Assembly: GCA_913055905.1 (NCBI GenBank)
Contig: CAJXLB010000011.1
Span: 1-64,000, forward strand
Direction: 5' to 3'
Source: an uncultured Winogradskyella sp.
GTDB lineage: Bacteria; Bacteroidota; Bacteroidia; Flavobacteriales; Flavobacteriaceae
DNA length: 64,000 bases
In this document: piece after piece, positions 38,801 through 46,798 of the stretch
Numbering within the stretch: the first letter of the stretch is position 1
How the letters are laid out: every line of letters begins with the position of its first letter
Notes under the pieces: model-generated
The model's database searches: none
The model's input: the letters and a program-made list of their open reading frames with translations, nothing else
Told to the model about the DNA's origin: nothing
Made by a program: the position numbers and the translations under genes

Positions 38801-38907
38801 GATTTGACCCAGTTCTCTCATCTGGAGCTCCAATAGGTGGTGGAATAGATGGTGGTGGCTACCCAAATCCACGTCAATTCTTATTAGGTATGAATTTAAA
38901 ATTTTAA
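35881..38907 (+). CDS. susC: SusC/RagA-type TonB-dependent outer membrane transporter
   Basis: This 1008-residue protein has a signal peptide (1-20) and a carboxypeptidase-regulatory-like domain (about 23-95, GTVTEASSGLPLPGVNVVIK). A TonB box region and plug follow (about 100-220; EALNEVVVIGYGTQTKKE, ALQGQVAGVNI, LVDGNVIEDLSVLNPNDIES), then a barrel ending in aromatic LGMNLKF. It imports oligosaccharides across the outer membrane using TonB energy, with SusD as lid. susD starts 4 bases downstream. The surrounding enzymes indicate laminarin-derived beta-1,3-glucan as cargo. Substrate choice is inferred from context, not from this sequence. Confidence 0.95.
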   Translation: MKIKILYLCALFFSMIMQGQTVNVKGTVTEASSGLPLPGVNVVIKNTTKGASTDFDGNFTIEDVSLNSILVVSYLGFQTQEIKIVDDKPLSIALVEDAEALNEVVVIGYGTQTKKEVTGAVSVVSSETIEELKPTRVEQALQGQVAGVNITSTSGSPGSALTINIRGISTNGDNRPLILVDGNVIEDLSVLNPNDIESVNVLKDATAGIYGVRAANGVILIKTKTGRKNMPTTVEINAWGGVQETTRKLPTLNATEYALLANEAFAANGEALPFPDVSGLGQGTNWQDEVFERAPIYSTAVSIRGGTETQTFAYGASIFSQDGIVGGNRANFTRLNQSLNYSLDVTENLKFNAGVIWNYTNRNRLNEGGIGSVLFNAVNNAPTLPVRQNGGFSISEGLGNEVVNPLQQIQNSYNRQHVDRISGVAGLSYDFLDYFTAQVNYQFNYTEEGIRTFLPEQFYGSGKVFNIFTSQLTENENIFRDYTFDAFLKYQRSFNEVHNLSVLLGTSVFKTEGFFSGFIGFDVGNDIANASLDNTSNVESIFIGLPRNPFFDSRLLSYFTRIQYDYKGKYLFSAVLRRDGSSAFGPENKFGYFPSFSAGWVASDESFLENNSFFDFLKLRASYGILGNDRIPAFAFVSTLDGEATYVLDGTRAFGQATGRIANPEIQWEQQKTFDIGLDARFLDNKFDLTMDYYIRRTEDLLVSPQVSGLLGPSAPGASAPLVNAGVIENKGFELALGYNDYIGDDFKISARYNLTTIDNEVISVSDGVEFLVGGAFGIGQDPPARMETGFPLGYFRGFKTAGIFQNQAQVESLPTINDNVRPGDLIFVDINNDGVIDDDDRTNIGNPIPDFTMGFNLSFEYKNFDFVAYAFASIGNEIVRNYERNNPLTNRTTYYLDRWRGEGTSNSFPRVTTGANSNILFSDFYVEDGSFLRMQNITLGYSLSDKALENSKLSKVRFYAAVQNLFTLTEYQGFDPVLSSGAPIGGGIDGGGYPNPRQFLLGMNLKF

Positions 38908-38911
38908 GACA

Positions 38912-40378
38912 ATGATAAAGACAAAACACATATATATAATTTTGGCTATGGTTTTCATTGCCTCATGCAGTGATGACTTTGTAGATGTGGATCCACCGTT
39001 TGCAAATTCTGCAGATTACTTCAATTCAGAAGAAGATTACCAGAATGCACTTATTGGCGCTTATGATTTGTTGCAAACCACCTATATCAACGTTATGATT
39101 GGGGAAATTGCCTCAGACAACACCTTGTCCGGTGGCGAAAGTGCAACGGACGTTATTGGAATACAAGAGATTGATGAGATGCAGCATAACCCAGTAAATC
39201 AACAACTAAGAGATATTTGGGGCTGGATGTTTTCTGGTGTTAATAGAGCAAATTATATCATGCAGTATGAAGATAAAACACCTTTTCCAGGAAAAGAGAA
39301 TGTAATAGCGCAAACCCGTTTTTTAAGAGCGTATTATTACTTTGAATTGGTCAAATTCTTTGGTGATGTACCATTAGTAAGGGATCGTGTTGTCGAATTT
39401 GGAGATGAGCGTGATATTCCAAAAGCACCCAAGGAAGACGTCTATGCATTAATAGAGGAAGACTTAATTTATGCGGCTAACAATTTGCCACTTCAGCAAT
39501 CTGAAACCGGAAGAGCAACAAAAGGCGCTGCACAAGCGCTTTTAGGAAAGGCTTATCTCTATCAGGAAAAATATGCCGAAGCAGCTGACGTTTTGCAAGA
39601 GGTGATTAATTCTGGACAGTATGCCTTATTAGAGGATTACAGTACTATGTTTGAGAATAACAATGAGAATAATATCGAATCCGTTTTCGAAGTGCAATAT
39701 ACAGACGAAGAAGGAGCCGGTTTTGGTTGTTTGCAATGTAGTGAAGGTAATATCGCTGTTGGCTTTAATGGAATTAGAAACTACAGTGGTCCAGTATTTG
39801 GGTCTGGTTTTAGCTTTAACGTACCTACCCAGGATGTCGTTGATGCTTTTGAAGACGGAGATACAAGACTCGAAACAGCTATTTTGGATATTGAGGCCTG
39901 GGCAGAAGAAACAGGCGCTACTTATGCCATTGGGTATAAACATACAGGATATTACAATAGAAAATATATTGCCAGGCAAGGAGATGCGGATATTGGAGAT
40001 GCTAACTTAACTAATCCTAACAATTACAGAGCTATACGATACGCCGATGTGCTCTTAATGGCGGCAGAGGCTTTGGCTAGTCCAGAGGTTGGAAATGATT
40101 CACAAGCCTTGATTTACCTTAATCAAGTTAGGGAACGTGCTTTTGGAAGTACAGCCAATAATCTATCAGTAGGAGGAATTGGACTAAGAAACGCTATCCA
40201 ACAAGAACGCCGTGTAGAGCTCGTTGGAGAAGGGCACCGCTTCTTTGATTTGGTAAGAACAGGTGAAGCAGCCAATGCTATCGATGGTTTTCAAACCGGA
40301 AAAAATGAGGTATTCCCAATACCACTTATCGAAATAGAATTAGCTGGAAATCAGTGGGAGCAAAATCCAGGGTATTAA
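38912..40378 (+). CDS. susD: RagB/SusD family glycan-binding lipoprotein
   Basis: This 488-residue protein has a lipobox with cysteine (FIASCSDDF) followed by acidic residues, the lipoprotein export signal to the cell surface in Bacteroidota. SusD features are NSEEDYQNALIGAYDLLQ, the TPR-like helices LRAYYYFELVKFFGDVPLV, NQVRERAFG and the C-terminal QERRVELVGEGHRFFDLVRT. It caps SusC and captures the glycan. Tightly coupled to susC. Confidence 0.95.
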   Translation: MIKTKHIYIILAMVFIASCSDDFVDVDPPFANSADYFNSEEDYQNALIGAYDLLQTTYINVMIGEIASDNTLSGGESATDVIGIQEIDEMQHNPVNQQLRDIWGWMFSGVNRANYIMQYEDKTPFPGKENVIAQTRFLRAYYYFELVKFFGDVPLVRDRVVEFGDERDIPKAPKEDVYALIEEDLIYAANNLPLQQSETGRATKGAAQALLGKAYLYQEKYAEAADVLQEVINSGQYALLEDYSTMFENNNENNIESVFEVQYTDEEGAGFGCLQCSEGNIAVGFNGIRNYSGPVFGSGFSFNVPTQDVVDAFEDGDTRLETAILDIEAWAEETGATYAIGYKHTGYYNRKYIARQGDADIGDANLTNPNNYRAIRYADVLLMAAEALASPEVGNDSQALIYLNQVRERAFGSTANNLSVGGIGLRNAIQQERRVELVGEGHRFFDLVRTGEAANAIDGFQTGKNEVFPIPLIEIELAGNQWEQNPGY

Positions 40379-40388
40379 AAATAAAGTT

Positions 40389-42383
40389 ATGAAAAGAATA
40401 GGTTTTATAGTATTAGCATCAGTATTAACAGTGCTGATGGCCTGCTCGGAAGACGAGCGCGATATAGATTTTATTAATGATGTAGAAGCACCTTCAGACG
40501 TATCAATATTATTTGTGCCAACAACAGATAATAGTGGTTTGGTGACCTTAATTCCTAGTGGAACTGGAGCTTCCTTTTTCGATGTATTCTTTACCGAGAA
40601 TACGCAAAACCCAGTGAGACTTGGGGCCGGAGAAGTGACTCAAAATATTTATGAAGAAGGGACTTACACTGTTAAGACCATTGCAACTGGTGTTACAGGA
40701 AAACAGACAGTAGTTGAGCAAACGCTTAATGTGTCATTTATTCCTCCTCAGAATTTGGAGGTAAACATTGCCAACGATGGTGCAGTTTCCAATACAGTTC
40801 GTGTTACGGCAACAGCTGATTTCGGAATAAATTATGAAGTAGACTTTGGAGAGACTATAGGTGACGATAGTGACGTGGTTATGGCCAATATTGGTGACGA
40901 AATCGTGTATGAGTACGATGAACCTGGCCTCTACACCATAGTTGTTACTGCTTTTAGTGCAGCCATAGAGACAACGGAATTTATTATAGAGGATTTTGAG
41001 GTTACAGAGGTATTGGCACCAATTACGGCAGCACCAACACCAGCTGTACCTGCAGCTGACGTCATTGCTATTTATAGTGACTCGTATGATGTAATTACCA
41101 CCAACGAGTTTCCAACTGAGTGGTCCAACTCTGGTTTTGAAGAAATACAAATTGATGGAAATAATACTATTCAATACGGAAATCTTGCCTTTACAGGTAT
41201 TGTCACAGACTATAGTAATCCTACCGACTTATCCACAATGGAATTTGTACATTTCGATTATTGGACAGCCGATGCAACTACATTAGGATTTAAAATCGTA
41301 AATACAGCTTTAGATCCACCTCAAGAAGATATCGTGGAATTACAAGAAGTAGTGCAAGATCAATGGGTAAGTGTTGATATTCCATTGGACGATTATAATA
41401 TGGATCGTTCTCAAGTCACACAATTATTATTTGATACGCTAGGAAATGTCGCCACTGTATTTATAGATAACTTGTACTTCTACAGGGAATCAACATCGTT
41501 CTTCTTCAATGATGGGCTTGTCACTAACGGTAACTTCCAAGCAGGAAGCGATAATTGGATTGTTGGTGTTGATGATAATGCGCCAGCACCAGTAACCTCT
41601 CAAGCAGGAAATATTTTCTATAGCGTTGATGTAACCACCCCTGACCCTGGACAGCCATTCTTAGTGAATGTGAGTCAGAAATTAGAAATTATTGAAGGTG
41701 AGACTTATGAACTTTCATTCGAAGCATGGTCAAATGTTAACCGATCTATTATCGCAGGTATAGGTTTAAGCGGACCTCCTTTTTCAGCTACAGTCGAGAC
41801 AGTGAGTATTACGCCAGTAGTAACCAGATACACTTTGGAGTTGCCTGCTTCTGGATTTGGAGCCTTGGATGCCCGAATTTTATTTGACCTAAATGGTGAT
41901 GCAGGAATCGTTAACATAGATAATGTCTATCTAAGAAGAGTTCCTCCAAATGATTTAGTAACAAATGGGGATTTTGAAAATGGAAGTGAATTGTGGTTGG
42001 TAGGAGTAGATGACAACAGTTCTGCACCTACAGCGACCTTAAATGGTGACACCTTCTATTCGGTTGATGTTACTAGCCCAGATCCAGGTCAGCCATTTTT
42101 AGTAAACCTAAGTCAAAAACTTGAAATTATCGAGGGCGAAACATATACGCTAACATTTGACGCTTGGTCTAATGTTAATAGATCAATTATTGCAGGTATT
42201 GGATTAAGTGGTGGCAGTTTTGCTAATAATAGCCAGACTGTAAACATAACCCCAGAAATTACAACCTACTCGCTAACATTGACCGCTGACGGTTTCGGTG
42301 CTCCAGATGCAAGAGTGCTATTCGACAATGCAGCTGAGGCAGGAGTTGTGAATATAGATAACGTAACCTTGGAGCTCAATTAA
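40389..42383 (+). CDS. Multi-domain surface glycan-binding lipoprotein with duplicated CBM
   Basis: This 664-residue protein has a lipobox (VLMACSEDE, surface-export acidic residues) and one or two Ig/PKD-like beta-sandwich domains (about 35-210). A module of about 155 residues (about 214-372, opening VPAADVIAIYSDSY) recurs in two other proteins of this locus. Two tandem copies of a CBM4/9-like domain follow (377-522 and 523-664). There is no catalytic motif. Its place directly after SusD is the usual SusE/SGBP position, so it probably binds laminarin at the cell surface. The specific CBM family is inferred from fold pattern only. Confidence 0.82.
   Translation: MKRIGFIVLASVLTVLMACSEDERDIDFINDVEAPSDVSILFVPTTDNSGLVTLIPSGTGASFFDVFFTENTQNPVRLGAGEVTQNIYEEGTYTVKTIATGVTGKQTVVEQTLNVSFIPPQNLEVNIANDGAVSNTVRVTATADFGINYEVDFGETIGDDSDVVMANIGDEIVYEYDEPGLYTIVVTAFSAAIETTEFIIEDFEVTEVLAPITAAPTPAVPAADVIAIYSDSYDVITTNEFPTEWSNSGFEEIQIDGNNTIQYGNLAFTGIVTDYSNPTDLSTMEFVHFDYWTADATTLGFKIVNTALDPPQEDIVELQEVVQDQWVSVDIPLDDYNMDRSQVTQLLFDTLGNVATVFIDNLYFYRESTSFFFNDGLVTNGNFQAGSDNWIVGVDDNAPAPVTSQAGNIFYSVDVTTPDPGQPFLVNVSQKLEIIEGETYELSFEAWSNVNRSIIAGIGLSGPPFSATVETVSITPVVTRYTLELPASGFGALDARILFDLNGDAGIVNIDNVYLRRVPPNDLVTNGDFENGSELWLVGVDDNSSAPTATLNGDTFYSVDVTSPDPGQPFLVNLSQKLEIIEGETYTLTFDAWSNVNRSIIAGIGLSGGSFANNSQTVNITPEITTYSLTLTADGFGAPDARVLFDNAAEAGVVNIDNVTLELN
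41517..42380 (+). repeat. Tandem duplication of a CBM-encoding segment
   Basis: Two consecutive copies, 41517-41954 and 41955-42380, encode matching blocks: LVTNG(N/D)F, then D(T/S)PDPGQPFLVN, SQKLEIIEGETY, (E/D)AWSNVNRSIIAGIGLSG, and finally VNIDNV. Protein identity is roughly two-thirds by eye, with greater divergence at the ends, so it is an established rather than a very recent duplication. Confidence 0.85.
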
Positions 42384-42429
42384 GTTTAAATTTTTAGTTG
42401 TTTAGATGACATTATATAAAAATGGAAAA

Positions 42430-43365
42430 ATGAAAAAATTAAAGAATATATTTTCAATACTTTTAGTTCTTGCGGTTACGACGAGTTGCCAAGAAGAAGA
42501 CCAGGAATTTGGACCAGTGTTGGCGCCTACTAACATCAATATTGAATTAACATACTTAGACGATATTGACGATGATGGCGAATTGGATGAGGTCGATGCA
42601 CCAGGATTAGGCAGTGGCTTTGTTAAGTTTAGTGCCACAGCAGACAATGCCATTTCTTTTGTTTTTGAAATTGACAATATTAGAACTACAGCAGTAAATG
42701 GTGAGGCTACTCTCATTTTTTCAACACTTGGCCTAAACACCTACAATGCCACAGTTATTGCCTACGGTACTGGTGGAGCCTCTTCAAGTCAAACCATTCA
42801 GCTAGATGTTTTGTCAACTTTTGAAGCGCCAGCAGAATTAATTACCATGCTTACTAATGATAGTGAGCGTACTTGGCGTATAAAAGCCGAAGTGCCTGGC
42901 CATTTTGGTCTGGGACCAATAGGAGGGATCTTCAACGAATTCTTTTCCGCACCTGCATTTGATAAAGAGGGTGTAGGAATGTATGATGATCGCTATGTAT
43001 TTAATGTAGATGGTACCTTTACTCACATCACGGATAGTACAAATGATAGTCCAGATGTAAATCCAGAGGGTACTGTATTCGGCAGGGAAAACCTTATAAA
43101 CGAACTTAACGGTCCAGGAAGTGGTACACCTAATGGTGCCGATATCGAAAATTATCCATATTCGGACTACACGGAAAGTTGGTTTATCACGGGTCCTGGT
43201 GGTGTAGAAACCTTAAATTTAACAGGAATTGGGTTCTTAGGTTATTACATTGGAGGTGATCATACTTATACCATTGAAAGCAGATCTACCAATGAAATGG
43301 TAGTAAGGTCCACGGATGGCAATGGCGAATTTGATTGGGGTTTTATATTAATTGCTGATGAATAA
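42430..43365 (+). CDS. PUL-associated surface lipoprotein of unclassified type
   Basis: I take the ATG at 42430, which places a signal peptide and lipobox (LAVTTSCQEEDQ) at the start. A longer frame from 42406 would precede it with a polar leader. Of 311 residues, about 25-135 look like an Ig/PKD-like sandwich (FVKFSATADNAISFVFEID). The rest (about 140-311) is a beta-rich domain with TWRIKAEVPGHFGLG, YDDRYVFNVDGTFTHI and HTYTIESRSTNEMVVRSTDG, similar in pattern to lipocalin-like lipoprotein domains found at PUL surfaces. No enzyme motif is seen. A glycan-binding role is inferred from position only. Confidence 0.75.
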   Translation: MKKLKNIFSILLVLAVTTSCQEEDQEFGPVLAPTNINIELTYLDDIDDDGELDEVDAPGLGSGFVKFSATADNAISFVFEIDNIRTTAVNGEATLIFSTLGLNTYNATVIAYGTGGASSSQTIQLDVLSTFEAPAELITMLTNDSERTWRIKAEVPGHFGLGPIGGIFNEFFSAPAFDKEGVGMYDDRYVFNVDGTFTHITDSTNDSPDVNPEGTVFGRENLINELNGPGSGTPNGADIENYPYSDYTESWFITGPGGVETLNLTGIGFLGYYIGGDHTYTIESRSTNEMVVRSTDGNGEFDWGFILIADE

Positions 43366-43387
43366 TGCTATTGAAGCCTTCAATAAG

Positions 43388-43394
43388 CTATACA
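43388..43394 (+). promoter_or_regulatory. CTATACA motif copy in the mid-PUL intergenic region
   Basis: The heptamer CTATACA (followed by AAAAAC) repeats the core of the motifs upstream of susC and of the regulator gene. It lies 227 bases before the next ATG. Alone it is short enough to be chance; it is listed because of its position. Confidence 0.25.
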
Positions 43395-43480
43395 AAAACA
43401 CTACGATAGAAATTTTAACACATATAAATTAATGCGGATGAATTTAGATGTATCCTAGGAAAAACAAGGCTTTATTAAAC

Positions 43481-43514
43481 ATATGGCAAAAAACAAGCAC
43501 GTTTTTTGCCATAT
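43481..43514 (+). terminator. Perfect 14-base inverted repeat in the mid-PUL gap
   Basis: Arms ATATGGCAAAAAAC (43481-43494) and GTTTTTTGCCATAT (43501-43514) enclose a 6-base loop. The T run lies inside the stem rather than after it, so termination efficiency is unclear. An mRNA stability or processing hairpin is equally possible. It separates the susCD-lipoprotein group from the enzyme genes. The remaining gap 43366-43620 shows no gene. Confidence 0.5.
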
Positions 43515-43620
43515 CCTTTCTTTGTGAAGTAAGAATATTGTGATATTTTTAAAATGACTTACAAAAACCGAAGAGGCCCCTACCATAACTAACTCCTTAA
43601 AAAAACTAAATTATTTAACT

Positions 43621-46600
43621 ATGAGAAAATACCTATTTGCGCTAACCTTTATGTTTGGCTGTTCATTAGTCTTTTCCCAATCCAATGTACGGGTGTCAAA
43701 AGACGCTAGTGGTATGACATTACTAGTTGATGGCAAAGAATTTATGATTAACGGTATGAACTGGGATTACATTCCAATTGGTACCAATACAGTTGATGCC
43801 AAATTTTGGGAAAAATCAGATGATGTCATCAAGGCAGGTTTAGACACTGAAATGTCCCTATTGAAAAATATGGGCGTAAATGTAATTAGACAATATACTG
43901 GCGTTCCAGCAAGGTGGATCCGATATATTTATGAGAATTACGGCATTTACACTATGTTAAATCATTCTTTTGGCCGATATGGTTTAACCTTAAATGGAGT
44001 ATGGACACCTGTTACTATATACGACGACCCTGTTACCGAGGAATTTTTAATGCAAGAGGTAACCCAATTGGTAGAGGAGTACAAAGGAACGCCTGGCTTG
44101 TTGTTTTATCTTTTAGGTAATGAAAATAATTATGGTTTGTTCTGGCAAGGAGCGGAAACAGAAGATTTTCCAGATGACGAAGATCAAAAGGCCTATATCG
44201 GTGAAAAACGCGGTCGTCCTATGTATAGACTTATGAACGAAGCGGCAAAGGCCATGAAGGCTATAGACCCCTCACGTCCTGTGGCTTTGTGTAACGGTGA
44301 TGTGTTGTTTATAGATATTATAGCAGAAGAGTGTCCAGATATTGATATTTATGGTACCAATACCTATCGTGGAGTTTCTTTTACAGATATGTTTGATACC
44401 GTGAAGAATAAATTGGATATGGCTTTGGTTTTTACAGAATTTGGCTCCGACGCCTATAACGCAAAAGAAAATAAGGAAGACCAAAAAATGCAAGCCTATT
44501 ACAATTTAGGAAACTGGAAAGAAATCTATCAACATGCCGCAGGGTTAGGAAAAACAGGCATATCAATTGGTGGATTTACGTTCCAATTCAGTGACGGTTG
44601 GTGGAAATATGGTTTTGATGATCGCGAAAATGCAGACAGACATGATAACAATGCCTCATGGACCAATGGAGGTTACGACTGGGATTTAGCGCCTGGACAA
44701 AACAACATGAACGAGGAGTGGTTTGGTATTTGTGCCAAGGGTCCTACTAACGAAAGAGGACTTTACGACCTATATCCAAGAGCAGCATATTACGCATTAA
44801 AAGAGGCACATCAACTCGATCCCTATGCAGATGGCATGACAGCAGAGTTTGTTGAGAATTACTTTAACAGTATCAACTTAATGGATGCCGTACTTAGAGC
44901 AAGAGGAGATAAAGCTGCTTTAGAAGGTAGTGGCGCCGAGAAGCTAAGAATTAGCCAATTACAAGCAAAGTTTACAACCTTTAATACAGGAGGAACACTT
45001 ATTACAACGCCAGACAATCCTGATGCCACACAACCAGACGCTGTTCCTAATCAACTTGGATTTGATCATATGCAGTCATTTTTCGTTGGTGTTGAAGGAA
45101 ATCCAGCAGCTAATTTAAGAGCGGAGGTTGTTTTAAACGTTGTTGGTAACGTTGCACAAAATCCTATCGATGAGATTTTTTACGAGACCATCACAAGACG
45201 CATAATAGTTGATGAAGATACAGATGCCGTTGTTAATCAAGGAGATCGCGTAAATCTTTATCAAGCCGAATTCGAGTGGAATGCTAAAGATTTCGATGTA
45301 AGAGGATTTTATCGTACAGGCCATTATCATTGGCAATATGAAGGAGATTTCTTCGGTTTGTATCCAGAAGCTAACTATGGTCCTAATCTGGACATTTATG
45401 GCGGTGAAATTTTAGGTGCTGAAATCGACGGTAAAGGAGATTTAGAAGGGTTAAAAGCTGCCATTGGTCCACAATTGTGGTGGGGAGCCAACCCAACCAT
45501 GTTATTTAAGTATCAGAAAAAATTAGGCCATTTTGATGTTGCAGCGATTTATCATCGCGATTTTGAAACAGATTTACAATTTGATGAGTCTGGTCGTCGT
45601 GTTTTAGACCAGAACCAAGTACGAAGTGGTATTATTCCAGCTTGGCCCACGGAACGCGCTTCGATTGCTATTAATCGGGAATTTGGAAAATTCGGTGTAA
45701 CCCTTGGAGGTATTTGGGCCGGTAGTCCGCTAAACGGCAGTTCTTTCCAAGATGTGGAGAATGGTGTTGTCTTTGTAGATAAAGTAGAAAGCAAAGATAA
45801 CTTCGGAGGAAAAGTAAAAGTTACTTATGAAGGCGGTAAATTCAATTGGTATGGCCAAGGCTCGTATATGGGACTTGTGGCCAACGGTGGTTTTGATGCT
45901 ACTCAAACTTTTACAGGCTGGAAACTTAAGGATTCAGGAAGTGGAAACATGACTAATTTCTTGACTGGTTTCACTTATTCTTTCGATAATTTCCAAATCG
46001 CACCAAATTTTATGTGGCAAAAGCCATTGGTTGATCCAATGCCAAATAATGGGCCAGCACCAGGTCGATTAAGAAATGTTATTGACGATCCGTTTGCCGT
46101 TAGGGATTGGAACAGGGAAACTACTGCAGGTGAAATCTTATTCACTTATGATCCTACACCGGGAACGTGGATGTACCAATGGGATAATGACAGATCAGAG
46201 GATGCCAAGTTCGCTATGAATTTAGGTTTTGTCTACAGACATTTACCAACAACCATGGATGCACATATTGGTTTCTTGGCCACTCGTGAATTTTTTGCTT
46301 TCCCAACATCGGTTCCGGCACAGGACTTATGGGAAGTGCATTCCAGAATGGTGTCTAAATTATCGCCAGATTTAGGAATTATTGGTAACTTCTACTACGG
46401 AAATGGACAGGCCAATGGTGATAGCGATAGAACAATTTACCGTTTTGGTGGCGATATAAGAGCCATATACAAAAAGATGAAATTAGAGACTCATTTAAAA
46501 ATTAACGATTGGGGACCATTCGATTATCACAGGGATTTTAACTTAACGTTCCCAGTGCAGTTTATGATGGACATTTCAACCTCATTTGGGAAACCAGACT

Positions 46601-46794
46601 GGTTTATTCTTCCCAATACCACTATTGGTTTAAGAGGAACATGGCGATCCTTAGATGAATTCTCTAACAGATACGCGCCAACATTTGTCCCAGCTGACAC
46701 CTTTGCTACAGATCCAGTATTAACTCCTGTAGGATTCCCTGATGGTTCGGAATGGGAAATAAGAACGTACGTGCACATTAACATTGGTAGATAA
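43621..46794 (+). CDS. Clan GH-A-like glycosidase fused to a porin-like beta-barrel region
   Basis: This 1057-residue protein has a type I-like signal peptide (about 1-20, ...SLVFSQ) and no usable lipobox. The N-terminal half (about 22-400) is a TIM-barrel glycosidase: FMINGMNWDYIPIGTN opening, acid/base candidate E168 in LLGNENNYG, nucleophile candidate E273 in VFTEFGSDAY. From about 440 to the end it is beta-strand-rich with alternating aromatic strands and glycine turns (GVTLGGIWAGSPLNG; MNLGFVYRHLP; FNWYGQGSYMGL), like an outer-membrane barrel, ending IRTYVHINIGR. It sits in a laminarin locus, so a beta-glucan substrate is likely. The family could not be assigned; GH2-like, GH5-like or an uncharacterised family are possible. 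Confidence 0.78.
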   Translation: MRKYLFALTFMFGCSLVFSQSNVRVSKDASGMTLLVDGKEFMINGMNWDYIPIGTNTVDAKFWEKSDDVIKAGLDTEMSLLKNMGVNVIRQYTGVPARWIRYIYENYGIYTMLNHSFGRYGLTLNGVWTPVTIYDDPVTEEFLMQEVTQLVEEYKGTPGLLFYLLGNENNYGLFWQGAETEDFPDDEDQKAYIGEKRGRPMYRLMNEAAKAMKAIDPSRPVALCNGDVLFIDIIAEECPDIDIYGTNTYRGVSFTDMFDTVKNKLDMALVFTEFGSDAYNAKENKEDQKMQAYYNLGNWKEIYQHAAGLGKTGISIGGFTFQFSDGWWKYGFDDRENADRHDNNASWTNGGYDWDLAPGQNNMNEEWFGICAKGPTNERGLYDLYPRAAYYALKEAHQLDPYADGMTAEFVENYFNSINLMDAVLRARGDKAALEGSGAEKLRISQLQAKFTTFNTGGTLITTPDNPDATQPDAVPNQLGFDHMQSFFVGVEGNPAANLRAEVVLNVVGNVAQNPIDEIFYETITRRIIVDEDTDAVVNQGDRVNLYQAEFEWNAKDFDVRGFYRTGHYHWQYEGDFFGLYPEANYGPNLDIYGGEILGAEIDGKGDLEGLKAAIGPQLWWGANPTMLFKYQKKLGHFDVAAIYHRDFETDLQFDESGRRVLDQNQVRSGIIPAWPTERASIAINREFGKFGVTLGGIWAGSPLNGSSFQDVENGVVFVDKVESKDNFGGKVKVTYEGGKFNWYGQGSYMGLVANGGFDATQTFTGWKLKDSGSGNMTNFLTGFTYSFDNFQIAPNFMWQKPLVDPMPNNGPAPGRLRNVIDDPFAVRDWNRETTAGEILFTYDPTPGTWMYQWDNDRSEDAKFAMNLGFVYRHLPTTMDAHIGFLATREFFAFPTSVPAQDLWEVHSRMVSKLSPDLGIIGNFYYGNGQANGDSDRTIYRFGGDIRAIYKKMKLETHLKINDWGPFDYHRDFNLTFPVQFMMDISTSFGKPDWFILPNTTIGLRGTWRSLDEFSNRYAPTFVPADTFATDPVLTPVGFPDGSEWEIRTYVHINIGR

Positions 46795-46798
46795 AAAA

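Noticed and set aside
39629-40010. Overlapping open frames on both strands within susD
   Set aside because: Both are out of frame with the conserved SusD sequence and lack any family resemblance.
40734-41174. 146-codon minus-strand frame inside the CBM lipoprotein gene
   Set aside because: Cys/Asn/Tyr-rich antisense reading with no start context or domain; the plus-strand protein has signal peptide and domains.
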